Assembly (NCBI RefSeq): GCF_001908025.1
Contig: NZ_MQMG01000036.1
Span: 1-39,316 of the forward strand
DNA from: Geobacillus proteiniphilus
GTDB taxonomy: Bacteria > Bacillota > Bacilli > Bacillales > Anoxybacillaceae
DNA: 39,316 nucleotides
Direction of reading: 5' to 3'
Of this stretch, positions 5,954 through 21,143 are shown piece by piece. Numbering within the stretch: the stretch's first letter is position 1; the number at the start of each line of letters is the position of its first letter. The notes below the pieces were generated by a model that was not told the DNA's origin, did no database searches, and saw nothing but the letters and a program-made list of their open reading frames with translations. Position numbers and translations under genes: made by a program.

Positions 5954-6265
5954 AAAAATTTCGAACAGAAGATTTTATCCATGCTTATACAAAATCATTG
6001 ACCCGTGATGCTAGTGGAACGCTGCGTTCAACTAGCATCACTATATGCAACTTAAATGCTATCATACGCGTAAGAAAGATCTCGGGCCAAGGCGATGCGG
6101 TTTCTATCAAGGAAGCGGGGGTGATGCCCGCTGCCCGTCGTGTATTCGCTGGCCTCCGCACGATCGTTGCCAGCCAGCTCTCAGGATGCTGCTTTGCGTG
6201 CCGGAATTGCGCAAAAGTGAAAGCCGTGAACAATGGGAAGGAGAAGAACGGTTTGCTCCGCAAAT
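5954..6265. other. Intergenic stretch between IS element and sulfhydrylase terminator
   Basis: About 310 bases with no gene I can support; frames on both strands lack ribosome-binding sites and family similarity. It contains a 37-nt near-palindrome (6005-6041). Without the IS element it would be the DNA directly upstream of the lantibiotic promoter region, and it carries no lan biosynthetic gene. Confidence 0.5.
6005..6041. repeat. 37-nt near-perfect palindrome
   Basis: GTGATGCTAGTGGAACGC (6005-6022) is the inverse of 6024-6041 apart from one mismatched pair, around a single central base. Neither side has a strong T run. It could be an operator, a cruciform-forming recombination relic, or the remains of a terminator. 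Confidence 0.6.
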
Positions 6266-6304
6266 CAAAAAAGAGCGCCCTGTTTTTTCGCTTAGGACAC
6301 TCTT
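6266..6304 (-). terminator. Terminator of the sulfhydrylase gene
   Basis: On the minus strand AAGAGTGTCCT pairs with AGGGCGCTCTT (two G-U pairs) and is followed by a T run. It lies about 40 nt after the stop codon at 6344. Confidence 0.75.
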
Positions 6305-6343
6305 TATATTTTCTAAATGTTTCCTATATCCGCTTCGCTACTT

Positions 6344-7681
<1,338 letters not shown>

Positions 7682-7718
7682 TCATATCCTACTAAATCAA
7701 TTGGTTTTTCTTATAAAA

Positions 7719-7748
7719 AATCTATCATTGGATCACAACGTTTGTCAA
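7719..7748 (-). promoter_or_regulatory. Putative sigma-A promoter of metY
   Basis: On the minus strand TTGACA (7743-7748) is followed after 18 nt by TAGATT (7719-7724). The leader to the ATG is about 65 nt, too short for an S-box or T-box riboswitch, and none is seen. Confidence 0.6.
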
Positions 7749-7782
7749 TTGCATTTTTTTAATAGTGCAAAAATTTTTATTG

Positions 7783-7810
7783 AAAACAGAGCCTGCCGGT
7801 GGGCAGGCCT
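7783..7810 (-). terminator. Terminator of gatCAB
   Basis: GCCTGCC (7791-7797) pairs with GGCAGGC (7802-7808) around a 4-nt loop, followed on the minus strand by TCTGTTTT. It starts a few bases after the gatB stop codon. Confidence 0.85.
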
Positions 7811-7822
7811 CCTGTTGTTTCA

Positions 7823-9253
7823 TTACCGTTTTCCAATTTCCTCTACTAACAGCTTATTGACAAGCGGTGGATTCGCTTGTCCTTTTGTCGCTTTCATCAC
7901 TTGCCCGACAAGGAAGCCAAGCGCGCGGTCTTTGCCGTTTTTATAGTCTTCGACCGACTGCGGGTTGGCGTCCAGCACTTCGAGTACGATTTTGCGCAGC
8001 GCTCCTTCGTCGGAAATTTGCACGAGCCCTTTTTCTTTGACGATTCTCTCCGGGTCGCCGCCGTGTTCGACGAGTTCTTTGAACACTTTTTTCGCGATTT
8101 TCGACGAAATCGTGCCGTTTTGGATGAGTTTGATCATCCCAGCCAAGCTTTCCGGCGTCAAGGCGATGTCATGGAGCTCTTTTTGCTCGGCGTTTAAGTA
8201 CCCGGATACTTCGACCATGAGCCAGTTCGACGCCAGTTTCGGATCGGCGCCGTTTGCGACCGTTGCTTCGAAGAAATCCGCCATTTCTTTTGTCAGCGTC
8301 AGCACTTTGGCGTCATACTCCGGCAAGCCCCACTCCTCGATATACCGCTTCCGGCGGGCGTCAGGCAACTCCGGAATCGAGGCGCGGACGCGCTCTTTCC
8401 ATTCGTCGTCAATATAGAGCATCACCAAGTCCGGCTCCGGGAAGTAGCGGTAGTCTTCCGAGCCTTCTTTGACGCGCATCAGCACCGTCGTTTTTGTCGC
8501 TTCATCAAAGCGCCGCGTTTCTTGACGGATGACGCCGCCCGAGAGCAAAATTTTCTCCTGCCGCTTCGCTTCGTATTCCAACCCCATGCGGACGAAGTTG
8601 AACGAGTTTAAGTTTTTCAATTCCGTTTTCGTGCCGAACTTGTCCGACCCGATCGGGCGGAGCGAAATGTTGGCGTCGCAGCGAAGCGATCCTTCTTCCA
8701 TTTTGCAGTCGGAGACGCCCGTGTATTGGATGATCGCCTTTAATTTTTCCAAATACGCATAGGCCTCTTCCGGCGAGCGGATGTCTGGCTCGGAGACGAT
8801 CTCAATGAGCGGCGTCCCTTGGCGGTTAAAATCCACGAGCGAATAGCCGTCGCCCGTATGCGTCAGCTTGCCGGCGTCTTCTTCCAAATGAATGCGGGTG
8901 ATGCCGATTTTTTTCTTTTTCCCGTTTACTTCAATTTCAATCCAGCCATTTCGGCCGAGCGGCTGATCGTATTGCGAAATTTGGTACGCTTTCGGGTTGT
9001 CCGGATAAAAGTAGTTTTTGCGGTCGAATTTCGTCTCGGTCGCGATTTCGCAGTTTAACGCCATCGCCGCTTTCATCGCAAACTCGACCGCCTGTCGGTT
9101 CAACACCGGCAGCACGCCTGGATACCCTAAGTCAATGACGTTCGTTTGCGTGTTCGGGGGCGCGCCGAACGCGTTCGGGCTGCTGGAGAAAATTTTCGAT
9201 TTCGTTTTCAGCTCGACGTGCACTTCAAGTCCGATGACCGTTTCAAAGTTCAT
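7823..9253 (-). CDS. gatB: Asp/Glu-tRNA amidotransferase subunit B
   Basis: About 476 residues, the family length. GatB phosphorylates Glu on mischarged Glu-tRNA(Gln) (or Asp on Asp-tRNA(Asn)) and uses ammonia from GatA to form the amide. The N-terminal catalytic cradle shows [21 protein letters not shown], the [22 protein letters not shown] block and SLRCDANIS. The C-terminal YqeY-like helical tail ends [16 protein letters not shown]. The ATG at 9253 follows AAGGGGGG; a GTG one codon earlier is also possible. It is the last gene of gatCAB, 13 nt after gatA. Bacillaceae lack glutaminyl-tRNA synthetase, so this pathway is essential. Confidence 0.97.
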   Translation of the reverse strand: MNFETVIGLEVHVELKTKSKIFSSSPNAFGAPPNTQTNVIDLGYPGVLPVLNRQAVEFAMKAAMALNCEIATETKFDRKNYFYPDNPKAYQISQYDQPLGRNGWIEIEVNGKKKKIGITRIHLEEDAGKLTHTGDGYSLVDFNRQGTPLIEIVSEPDIRSPEEAYAYLEKLKAIIQYTGVSDCKMEEGSLRCDANISLRPIGSDKFGTKTELKNLNSFNFVRMGLEYEAKRQEKILLSGGVIRQETRRFDEATKTTVLMRVKEGSEDYRYFPEPDLVMLYIDDEWKERVRASIPELPDARRKRYIEEWGLPEYDAKVLTLTKEMADFFEATVANGADPKLASNWLMVEVSGYLNAEQKELHDIALTPESLAGMIKLIQNGTISSKIAKKVFKELVEHGGDPERIVKEKGLVQISDEGALRKIVLEVLDANPQSVEDYKNGKDRALGFLVGQVMKATKGQANPPLVNKLLVEEIGKR

Positions 9254-9266
9254 CACCTAACCCCCC

Positions 9267-10724
9267 TTACAACACCGGTTTTTGCTTATGGTAGTCGGTC
9301 GCTTGTTCAAAAGCGTGGGCGACGCGGTAGACGGTGCTTTCATCAAAGTGCTTGCCGATGATTTGCAAGCCGACCGGCAAGCCATCGACAAAGCCGCACG
9401 GCACGGAAATCGCCGGCACGCCTGCCAAGTTGACTGGAATCGTTAAAATGTCGTTCATGTACATCGTCAGCGGATCACTCGTTTTCTCGCCGATTTTAAA
9501 CGCCGGCGTCGGCGTTGTCGGGCCGATGATGACGTCATATCGTTCAAATACGTTTTCGAAGTCGCGCTTGATCAACGTCCGAACTTTTTGCGCTTTTTTG
9601 TAATACGCATCGTAATAGCCCGAGCTTAACGCGAACGTCCCGAGCATAATGCGGCGCTTGACCTCCGCCCCAAACCCTTCGCTTCGCGTCAGTTTATACA
9701 TATCGATCAAGTTTTTCGCGTTGTCCGTCCGGTAGCCGTAGCGGACGCCGTCAAAGCGGGCGAGGTTGGCCGATGCCTCCGACGAAGCGAGCAAGTAGTA
9801 CGTCGCCAACGCATATTTCGAATGCGGCAGCGACACTTCTTCCCACGCCGCGCCAAGCTTCTCAAGCACGTTGAGCGCCGCAAGCACCGACTGGCGCACG
9901 CCTTCTTCGACGCCTTCACCTAAATATTCTTTCGGCACGGCGATTTTCAACCCTTTGATATCGCCCGTTAACGCCTCAACATAGTTCGGCACTGGAATGT
10001 TCGCTGAGGTCGAATCCATCGGGTCGACGCCCGCGATCGCCTGCAATACATACGCGTTGTCTTCGACCGTGCGCGTAATCGGGCCGATTTGGTCCAGCGA
10101 CGAGGCAAACGCGACGAGGCCAAAGCGCGAGACGCGGCCGTACGTCGGTTTCAACCCGACGACCCCGCAAAACGCCGCCGGCTGGCGGATCGAACCGCCC
10201 GTATCCGAGCCGAGCGCAAACGGCACTTCCCCTGCCGCCACCGCCGCCGCCGAACCGCCGCTTGAGCCGCCCGGAACGCGCTCTAAGTCCCATGGGTTGC
10301 GCGTCAGCTGAAACCCGGAGTTTTCCGTCGACGAGCCCATGGCGAACTCGTCCATGTTCAACTTCCCGATCGTAATCGTCCCTGCGGCATTCAACCGCTC
10401 CATGACCGTCGCGTCGTAAATCGGGTCAAAGTTGTATAGAATTTTGCTGGCGCATGTCGTGCGCAGCCCTTTTGTGACGATGTTGTCTTTAATGCCGATC
10501 GGCAAGCCGAACAGCGGGTTCGTTTCTTCGCCTTTGGCGAGCTGGTCATCGAGCTCCTTCGCTTTCGCCCGCGCCTGTTCTTCATTTAATGTTAAAAACG
10601 CTCGCACTTTCTCTTCCACTTCGCCGATGCGGCGGTACGATTCGTCGACTAAATCGGAAATCGACACTTCTTTTTTCTGCAGCAACGTATGTAATTCCGA
10701 CACCGTATGATCAAAGAGCGACAT
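9267..10724 (-). CDS. gatA: Glu-tRNA amidotransferase subunit A
   Basis: A 485-residue amidase-signature protein that hydrolyses glutamine and channels ammonia to GatB. The Ser-cis-Ser-Lys triad is complete: Lys79 in GLPIGIKDN, Ser154 in PGGSSGGS, Ser178 in [10 protein letters not shown]. These positions match those known for staphylococcal GatA. AAGGAGGGGG precedes the ATG. It lies 12 nt after gatC and 13 nt before gatB, so all three form one transcript. The C-terminal [12 protein letters not shown] motif is also typical. Confidence 0.97.
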   Translation of the reverse strand: MSLFDHTVSELHTLLQKKEVSISDLVDESYRRIGEVEEKVRAFLTLNEEQARAKAKELDDQLAKGEETNPLFGLPIGIKDNIVTKGLRTTCASKILYNFDPIYDATVMERLNAAGTITIGKLNMDEFAMGSSTENSGFQLTRNPWDLERVPGGSSGGSAAAVAAGEVPFALGSDTGGSIRQPAAFCGVVGLKPTYGRVSRFGLVAFASSLDQIGPITRTVEDNAYVLQAIAGVDPMDSTSANIPVPNYVEALTGDIKGLKIAVPKEYLGEGVEEGVRQSVLAALNVLEKLGAAWEEVSLPHSKYALATYYLLASSEASANLARFDGVRYGYRTDNAKNLIDMYKLTRSEGFGAEVKRRIMLGTFALSSGYYDAYYKKAQKVRTLIKRDFENVFERYDVIIGPTTPTPAFKIGEKTSDPLTMYMNDILTIPVNLAGVPAISVPCGFVDGLPVGLQIIGKHFDESTVYRVAHAFEQATDYHKQKPVL

Positions 10725-10736
10725 AAATCCCCCTCC

Positions 10737-11027
10737 TTACTCTAAAATGGCCGGCACACGGAACTGGCCGTCTTGCTGGTCCGGCGCGTTTTTCAACACT
10801 TCTTCGCGCGGCAGCCCCGGTTCTGGAATATCCTCGCGCATCACGTTTCTCATATCAAGCACGTGCGAAGTCGGCGGAACGTCCTCCGTATCCAATTCAT
10901 TCAACTGCTCGGCAAACGTAATGATCGCATCGAGCTGTTTCGTAAACATCTCCGCCTCTTCATCCGTAATCGCCAACCGCGCTAGGTCAGCGACGTGTTT
11001 TACTTGGTCAATGGAAATCCGCGACAT
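10737..11027 (-). CDS. gatC: Glu-tRNA amidotransferase subunit C
   Basis: A 96-residue small subunit that wraps around GatA and GatB and stabilises the complex. It shows the family pattern: an N-terminal helix pair ([21 protein letters not shown]), then [24 protein letters not shown] and the C-terminal [18 protein letters not shown]. The start at 11027 is chosen because GGAGGTGAAAC lies just upstream; a start six codons earlier would overlap that site. First gene of gatCAB. Confidence 0.96.
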   Translation of the reverse strand: MSRISIDQVKHVADLARLAITDEEAEMFTKQLDAIITFAEQLNELDTEDVPPTSHVLDMRNVMREDIPEPGLPREEVLKNAPDQQDGQFRVPAILE

Positions 11028-11068
11028 ATGTTTCACCTCCGACATGGTCGACCTTCCACAATACTATG

Positions 11069-11098
11069 ATGATACCAAACGTTCAGGAAATAAAGCAA
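11069..11098 (-). promoter_or_regulatory. Putative promoter of gatCAB
   Basis: TTGCTT (11093-11098) and TATCAT (11069-11074) on the minus strand, spaced by 18 nt, about 40 nt before the gatC start. It is a moderate match to sigma-A consensus and lies back to back with the plus-strand promoter at 11129-11157. Confidence 0.5.
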
Positions 11099-11128
11099 CA
11101 TTCCCGCCAACATTTACTTTGTTGTCCA

Positions 11129-11157
11129 TTGACAAATTCGAACATATGTACTATAAT
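11129..11157 (+). promoter_or_regulatory. Consensus sigma-A promoter of the coiled-coil gene
   Basis: TTGACA (11129-11134), 17-nt spacer, TATAAT (11152-11157). Both hexamers and the spacing are perfect. The start codon lies about 27 nt beyond the expected transcription start, so the coiled-coil gene is probably strongly expressed. Confidence 0.88.
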
Positions 11158-11190
11158 AGCCATAACGCATGAAAAAGGGGGATGATGACG

Positions 11191-11733
11191 ATGAGTGAAG
11201 CGCTGCTCGCCCAAGTGCTCGACCGCTTGAACGCGATGGATGATACGCTCCGACTGCTTGTCGAAGGGCAAGAGCGGCTCGAGCGTGAACAAATCGCCAT
11301 TCGCCAGGAACAAGAAGAAATCCGAAAAGAACAACAAGAAATTCGGAGAGAACAACAAGAAATCCGAAAAGAACAACAAGAAATCCGAAAAGAGCAGCAG
11401 GAAATCCGTTTGGAACAACAGCGTCTGCGCCAAGAACAAGATTCGCTTCGCGCCGGGCAAAAGGAATTGAACGGCATCGTGGCCGCTCTTCTCCACCGCC
11501 AAGACGAAACAGACGCCAAACTAGAAGCTCTCGCCGCCGATGTCCACCATCTTCACCAGGAATTTGCCTCATTGAAACAAACGGTGGACCGCCTCGAACA
11601 GAAGATGGATTCCCGCTATGAGCAATTGGCTGCCCAAATCGAAGACATCAAGCTGGACTTGAATTTCATCGCCCACCGCACCGTCGATAACGAACGAATC
11701 ATTTACAAGCTGAAAGAAATGTTGTTCCGCTAA
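11191..11733 (+). CDS. Heptad-repeat coiled-coil protein of unknown function
   Basis: A 180-residue, soluble, almost wholly helical protein with no cysteine and no signal peptide. After an N-terminal helix (SEALLAQVLDRLNAMDDTLRLLVEG) comes a run of near-identical heptads of the form QEIRKEQ (about residues 42-83). A second coiled coil follows (LEALAADVHHLHQEFASLKQTVDRLEQKMD), then a conserved-looking end (DIKLDLNFIAHRTVDNERIIYKLKEMLFR). The start at 11191 is chosen because GGGGG lies 9 nt upstream; the ATG at 11182 touches that sequence. It is driven by a perfect promoter and followed by the VOC gene 31 nt later. The fold suggests a long trimeric or dimeric rod. Its role is not known. Confidence 0.8.
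   Translation: MSEALLAQVLDRLNAMDDTLRLLVEGQERLEREQIAIRQEQEEIRKEQQEIRREQQEIRKEQQEIRKEQQEIRLEQQRLRQEQDSLRAGQKELNGIVAALLHRQDETDAKLEALAADVHHLHQEFASLKQTVDRLEQKMDSRYEQLAAQIEDIKLDLNFIAHRTVDNERIIYKLKEMLFR
11314..11439 (+). repeat. 21-bp in-frame tandem repeats coding heptads
   Basis: Six consecutive 21-bp units (EEIRKEQ, QEIRREQ, QEIRKEQ, QEIRKEQ, QEIRLEQ, QRLRQEQ). The four central units are nearly identical in DNA (CAAGAAATCCGAAAAGAACA-like). The unit equals one coiled-coil heptad, so copy number can change without breaking frame or fold. Confidence 0.9.
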
Positions 11734-11764
11734 TCTATTCTCAATACAGAAGGAGTTCGCCGCC

Positions 11765-12538
11765 ATGAATGTCGCGTTTGACCATCTCGTCCACTTAACC
11801 GAGCGACCGGAGCAGGCAAAAGCTGCATTTGAACAATTGGGGTTTACAGCCATCCATGGCGGCCGCCATCCGTCATGGGGAACGTATAACGCATTATGCT
11901 ACTTCGAGCATTTGCGCTACATTGAGTGGATCGGCATCGCCGACGAGCAGACGGCGAAAATGTGCGGAAATCCGCTCATCACCCAGCTTGTCGCCGACCG
12001 CCAAGAAGGAAACGGCTTCTCCCAGTTTGCCTTTCGAACAAACGATATCACAAAAGTGGCCGCACAGCTCAAAAACAAAGGATTCACCCCGATCGGTCCG
12101 CTCCCTGGCAACCGCCAACGCGATGACGGCAAACGGCTGACATGGTCGATGCTGTTTATCGAAGACGACACAGACGGCGCGTTCCGCTACCCGTTTTTCA
12201 TCCAATGGGGCGAAAGCGACAATGGGCGGATGAACGAGCTGGCGCCGCTCATGCACCATCGAATCGGGGCTTCTTCTTTGTCGTCCATCGGCGTCTATAC
12301 GCTCGACCTTCGCCGCGCCATCGACGTGTATCGGCGGCTGTTTGGCCTTCCTGACCACCGCTTTGGGCGCGATGAGGCAGGTGCGTACGCTGAATTAGCC
12401 GTCGGCGGCATCGCCCTTCGTTTTTATGAAGCCGACCGTCGGCCGTCAACGCGCCCGTTTTTGTGCCGGCTTGTGGGTGTACAGGAGCAGCGCCGCATTG
12501 AAATCGATGGCGGGACGTATATCGTTTCCAGATCGTGA
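11765..12538 (+). CDS. Glyoxalase-fold (VOC) protein, Glyoxalase_3-like
   Basis: A 257-residue two-module vicinal-oxygen-chelate protein. Module one starts FDHLVHLTERPEQAKAAFEQLGF and holds the GGRHPSWGTYNALCYF block usual in the glyoxalase-like 3 group. Module two starts SIGVYTLDLRRAIDVYRRLFGL near residue 177. Candidate metal ligands include His7, His37 and Glu residues in the strands. The reaction is not predictable; relatives are mostly uncharacterised. AAGGAG lies before the ATG. It lies 31 nt after the coiled-coil gene on the same strand, so the two are probably co-transcribed. Confidence 0.8.
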   Translation: MNVAFDHLVHLTERPEQAKAAFEQLGFTAIHGGRHPSWGTYNALCYFEHLRYIEWIGIADEQTAKMCGNPLITQLVADRQEGNGFSQFAFRTNDITKVAAQLKNKGFTPIGPLPGNRQRDDGKRLTWSMLFIEDDTDGAFRYPFFIQWGESDNGRMNELAPLMHHRIGASSLSSIGVYTLDLRRAIDVYRRLFGLPDHRFGRDEAGAYAELAVGGIALRFYEADRRPSTRPFLCRLVGVQEQRRIEIDGGTYIVSRS

Positions 12539-12562
12539 CGGGCATGCCTATTCTCACATACT

Positions 12563-12631
12563 CCCCTTTGCCGCCGAATAAGATGGAATAACCGCGCCTT
12601 CATCCTCGCGCGGTGAAAACGGCAAAGGGGG
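12563..12631 (+). promoter_or_regulatory. Two-stem leader structure that hides the amine-oxidase ribosome-binding site
   Basis: CCCCTTTGCCG (12563-12573) is perfectly complementary to CGGCAAAGGGG (12620-12630), which contains the ribosome-binding site of the next gene. Inside, ACCGCGC (12591-12597) pairs with GCGCGGT (12608-12614). No T run follows, so it is not a terminator. If formed in RNA, the outer stem would block translation. Confidence 0.6.
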
Positions 12632-12639
12632 ATTCAAAC

Positions 12640-14115
12640 GTGGCGCATCCTTATGTGTTTCCGAAACTCCCAATGGAAACGATGATTGCGATCATCCGAA
12701 ATGGGTTGACGAAAACATCCGCCCCTCAAAACATCGTCATTATCGGCGCCGGAATGGCCGGACTTGTCGCAGCGTCATTGCTTAAGCAAGCCGGCCATCG
12801 CATCACCATCCTTGAAGCGTCCGAGCGGGTCGGCGGCCGAATCTACACGCTCCGCTCCAACTTTCGCGACGACCAGTATCTTGAAGCCGGCGCCATGCGC
12901 ATCCCGCACACCCATCAATTGACATTGGAATACATCAAAAAATTTAACTTGCCGCTTCACCCGTTTATTAACAGCACTCCGCGCGACATTCTGTATTTTC
13001 GCGGCGTGAAAGCGCGCCTTGGTGAATATGAGCGGCATCCCGACCTCTTTGGCTTTCCGGTCGCCTCGCATGAACGAGGCAAAACCGCTTCCCAATTACT
13101 GCAGATGGCGATTCGTCCGGTCATTCAATTCATTGAGCAAAATCCGGAAAAACATTGGCCGATTGTCATTGAACAACTTGACCGCTACTCGCTGGACGCC
13201 TATTTGCGCTACAACCCGTTCGGTCTACAGTTGTCCGTGGGAGCCATCGATATGATCAAAGCCGTTCTCTCGTTAGAAGGATTCCCCGAACTTTCGTTTC
13301 TTGAGATGTTGCGTGAACTCATGGTGCTGTTTACGCCGAATATTCGCTTTTATGAAATTGTCGGGGGAAACGATCGGCTTCCAAAGGCGTTTTTGCCGCA
13401 GCTGAAGGACGAGATTTTCTTTAGCCATAAAGTGCAAAAAATCGTCCAGCACGAAAACGGCGTCACCATCCACGCGACCCATACGAAAATTCTTCAACCG
13501 TTTCAAATCACCGCAGATCGGGTGATCGTCACCATCCCGTTTTCGATTTTGCAGTTTGTCGACATCGAACCCCGCCATTCGTTTTCCGAAAACAAATGGA
13601 AAGCCATTCGTGAACTTCATTATGCCGGCTCGACGAAAACCGGCATCCAATTTAAAACGCGGTTTTGGGAAAAAGAGGGGATGTTCGGCGGCAAAACGGT
13701 CTCGGACTTGCCGATTCGATACACCCAATACCCAAGCCAAGGCATCGACACTACGGGACCGGGCGTTGTACTAGCCAGTTATACGTGGGAAGATGACACC
13801 ATTCCTTGGGACAGCTTGGGCGATAAAGAACGTCTTGAATATACACTAAAAAATTTAGCCGTTATTCATGGCGAACAAGTATACCGAGAATTTGAAACGG
13901 GAACAAGCCATAGTTGGGTGCGCTATCCATACTCCGGCGGCGCCTTCACGATGATGAAGCCGAACCAAGTGACGGAGCTGTCGCCGTATATCGCGACTCC
14001 CGAAGGAAGGGTGCATTTTGCCGGGGAACACGCTTCCACCCACCACGGATGGATTCAAGGCGCCATTGAATCGGGCATCCGTGCCGCGTATGAAGTGAAC
14101 CATTCGCCAGCTTAG
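12640..14115 (+). CDS. Flavin-containing amine oxidase (L-amino-acid/monoamine oxidase type)
   Basis: A 491-residue cytosolic FAD enzyme that would oxidatively deaminate an amine or amino acid to an imine plus H2O2. The N-terminal dinucleotide fold is IVIIGAGMAGLVAASLLKQAGH with an acidic end at LEAS and the GG-doublet motif ERVGGRIYTLR. The EAGAMRIPHTHQ block and the C-terminal FAGEHASTHHGWIQGAIESGIRAA flavin motif are those of the L-amino-acid oxidase/monoamine oxidase family. The GTG start at 12640 is chosen because AAAGGGGG lies 8 nt upstream; an earlier GTG at 12613 would sit inside the leader stem. The substrate cannot be read from sequence. It is followed by convergent LOG gene 14154-14717. 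Confidence 0.88.
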   Translation: MAHPYVFPKLPMETMIAIIRNGLTKTSAPQNIVIIGAGMAGLVAASLLKQAGHRITILEASERVGGRIYTLRSNFRDDQYLEAGAMRIPHTHQLTLEYIKKFNLPLHPFINSTPRDILYFRGVKARLGEYERHPDLFGFPVASHERGKTASQLLQMAIRPVIQFIEQNPEKHWPIVIEQLDRYSLDAYLRYNPFGLQLSVGAIDMIKAVLSLEGFPELSFLEMLRELMVLFTPNIRFYEIVGGNDRLPKAFLPQLKDEIFFSHKVQKIVQHENGVTIHATHTKILQPFQITADRVIVTIPFSILQFVDIEPRHSFSENKWKAIRELHYAGSTKTGIQFKTRFWEKEGMFGGKTVSDLPIRYTQYPSQGIDTTGPGVVLASYTWEDDTIPWDSLGDKERLEYTLKNLAVIHGEQVYREFETGTSHSWVRYPYSGGAFTMMKPNQVTELSPYIATPEGRVHFAGEHASTHHGWIQGAIESGIRAAYEVNHSPA

Positions 14116-14153
14116 CATGTCGACCGGCGAAGCGGCGATCCGCTCCTTCATGC

Positions 14154-14717
14154 CTAGGAACAGCGATGATGGCGGAACGTCTTCATCCGCTCATACAGCT
14201 TCGGAACATCTCCAGCGCTGACTATAAGTCCGAGATCTTTCGGCGCGGCAAATCCGTTTTCGACCGTATGGCGAAGCAAGTCAAGGAGCGGGTCGAAAAA
14301 TCGATCCACATTGAGCAGGCCGATCGGCTTTTGATGGAGGCCGACGCGCGACCACGAGAGCACTTCAAACAGCTCTTCGTATGTTCCATAGCCCCCTGGC
14401 ATGGCGATAAACCCGTCGGCCGCCTCGTACATTTTCGCTTTGCGGGTGTGCATCGTATCGACGACCAACAGTTTGCTCAACCGATTATGCGCCACTTCCC
14501 GGTCCTTCAAAAATTGCGGAATGATCCCAACCACGCGTCCTTGATGACGGAGCGCCGCCTCAGCAACCTCTCCCATCAACCCCCGCATCCCGCCGCCGTA
14601 AATGAGCGTAATGCCGCTTCGGGCTAAAAACGTTCCGAGCTCTTGGGCCGCTTCCTTGTATTTTACGCTTTGTCCATAACTTGATCCGCAAAACACACAG
14701 ATGGCTTTCATGATCAT
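14154..14717 (-). CDS. LOG-family nucleotide phosphoribohydrolase
   Basis: A 187-residue Rossmann-fold protein of the LOG (lysine decarboxylase-like, TIGR00730) family. LOG enzymes release a base from nucleoside 5'-monophosphates and activate cytokinins in plants; bacterial relatives such as B. subtilis YvdD act on AMP-like substrates. The family motifs are visible: MKAICVFCGSSYG at the start, GGGMRGLMG (41-49) and PGGYGTYEE (107-115), which carries the catalytic Glu. The start follows AAAGG; a start two codons later is possible. It is monocistronic, convergent with the amine oxidase gene. Confidence 0.9.
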   Translation of the reverse strand: MIMKAICVFCGSSYGQSVKYKEAAQELGTFLARSGITLIYGGGMRGLMGEVAEAALRHQGRVVGIIPQFLKDREVAHNRLSKLLVVDTMHTRKAKMYEAADGFIAMPGGYGTYEELFEVLSWSRVGLHQKPIGLLNVDRFFDPLLDLLRHTVENGFAAPKDLGLIVSAGDVPKLYERMKTFRHHRCS

Positions 14718-14820
14718 GACACACCTTTACATTATTTTACCCATCTTTCCCCATCAGGCCAATCACACCGACAAGCTGCCAGCATCCGTTCTCACCCGCC
14801 TTTTCGAACCGCAATATCGC

Positions 14821-14858
14821 AAAACACGCATCCCCTCTGGCTCGTCCAGAGGGGATGC
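14821..14858 (-). terminator. Terminator of the pcrB-pcrA-ligA-camS operon
   Basis: GCATCCCCTCTGG (14828-14840) pairs perfectly with 14846-14858 around a 5-nt loop and is followed on the minus strand by GTGTTTT. It lies just after the camS stop. Confidence 0.85.
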
Positions 14859-14869
14859 GGCCATTGTCG

Positions 14870-20297
<5,428 letters not shown>

Positions 20298-20325
20298 CAT
20301 GTCCACCACCAATAAAACATATGTT

Positions 20326-21045
20326 CTATTTTCCGTCATCGCCGCTGCGTTGACCAGTCATCTGCTTCACCGCCGCCACCGTCGCCAACGCCTGTTCGAA
20401 CGCGTCGTAAATCGCGTTGCCGACGACCACCGTATCGGCATAACGCGCCATATGCTCCGCCTGCTCAGGCGTTGTGATCCCTCCGCCATAAAACAGCTGC
20501 GTCTGATCAAGCACTTGTTTCACTTTTTCCACTAAAGACGGATCGCCATAAGCGCCGCTATACTCAAGGTAAAAAATCGGCAGCTTGTACAAATGCTCGG
20601 CTAAACGCGCGTAGGCTACAATGTCGTCAACGTCAAGTCCCGTGTTGGCTCCCGTCAACTTGGCCGCTTTGCATTCTGGATTTAAAATGCAGTAACCTTC
20701 AGCGAAAATCTCATCCCAGTTCATGACATCGCCGTATTGTTTCACCGCCTCGTGATGACGGCCGATGATCCACTCCGCCTGCCGGCTGTTTAACACGATC
20801 GGAACCAAATATACGTCAAATCCCGGCGTCAGCGCTTCGACGTCGGTGACTTCGAGCGCGCATGGCACCGAAAAACGGCGAATGCGAGCTAATAAATCAA
20901 GCACGTTGTCGATGGTCACCCCGTCGGTTCCGCCGACAATGACTGCATCCGTTCCCGACTCGCAAAGGCGCTCAAGGCGCTCGTCATCAATCGGTTTATT
21001 CGGGTCGAGTTTAAACACATGGCGCCAAGCGCGAATCTCCTCCAT
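20326..21045 (-). CDS. pcrB: Heptaprenylglyceryl phosphate synthase
   Basis: A 239-residue TIM-barrel enzyme that joins heptaprenyl diphosphate to sn-glycerol-1-phosphate, making an archaeal-type ether lipid precursor found in Bacillales. Visible features: [16 protein letters not shown] at the start, [28 protein letters not shown], and the phosphate-binding [28 protein letters not shown]. The start at 21045 follows GGAGGGTTACC. It is first in the operon with pcrA, ligA and camS, an order conserved in Bacillus. Confidence 0.95.
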   Translation of the reverse strand: MEEIRAWRHVFKLDPNKPIDDERLERLCESGTDAVIVGGTDGVTIDNVLDLLARIRRFSVPCALEVTDVEALTPGFDVYLVPIVLNSRQAEWIIGRHHEAVKQYGDVMNWDEIFAEGYCILNPECKAAKLTGANTGLDVDDIVAYARLAEHLYKLPIFYLEYSGAYGDPSLVEKVKQVLDQTQLFYGGGITTPEQAEHMARYADTVVVGNAIYDAFEQALATVAAVKQMTGQRSGDDGK

Positions 21046-21079
21046 AGCGGTAACCCTCCACTCATTTCTCCATTGTTCC

Positions 21080-21088
21080 ATTATAACA
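21080..21088 (-). promoter_or_regulatory. Putative extended -10 promoter of pcrB operon
   Basis: TGTTATAAT on the minus strand matches the TGNTATAAT extended -10 pattern, about 35 nt before the pcrB start and just after the yerC terminator. The -35 region is poor. Confidence 0.5.
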
Positions 21089-21095
21089 AATCCGC

Positions 21096-21137
21096 AAAAA
21101 GAAAAGGAGTTCCTTTGCAAATGGAAGGAATCTCCTT
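21096..21137 (-). terminator. Terminator of the yerABC group
   Basis: On the minus strand AAGGAGATTCCTT pairs with AAGGAACTCCTT (one bulge) and is followed by TTTTCTTTTT. It lies 6 nt after the yerC stop. Confidence 0.8.
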
Positions 21138-21143
21138 GCCGCG

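Noticed and set aside
5985-6263. 92-codon minus frame upstream of the IS element, considered as a remnant lan gene
   Set aside because: No LanB, LanC or LanT motif, no ribosome-binding site, low-complexity composition.
11314-11439. CRISPR-like array
   Set aside because: Repeats are directly adjacent 21-bp coding heptads without spacers; no CRISPR array is present in the window.
11240-11470. 76-codon Lys/Asn-rich frame inside the coiled-coil gene
   Set aside because: A frame shadow created by the 21-bp repeats.
12541-12640. Terminator after the VOC gene
   Set aside because: The hairpins there have no T run and the outer stem includes the next ribosome-binding site, so a translational role is more likely.
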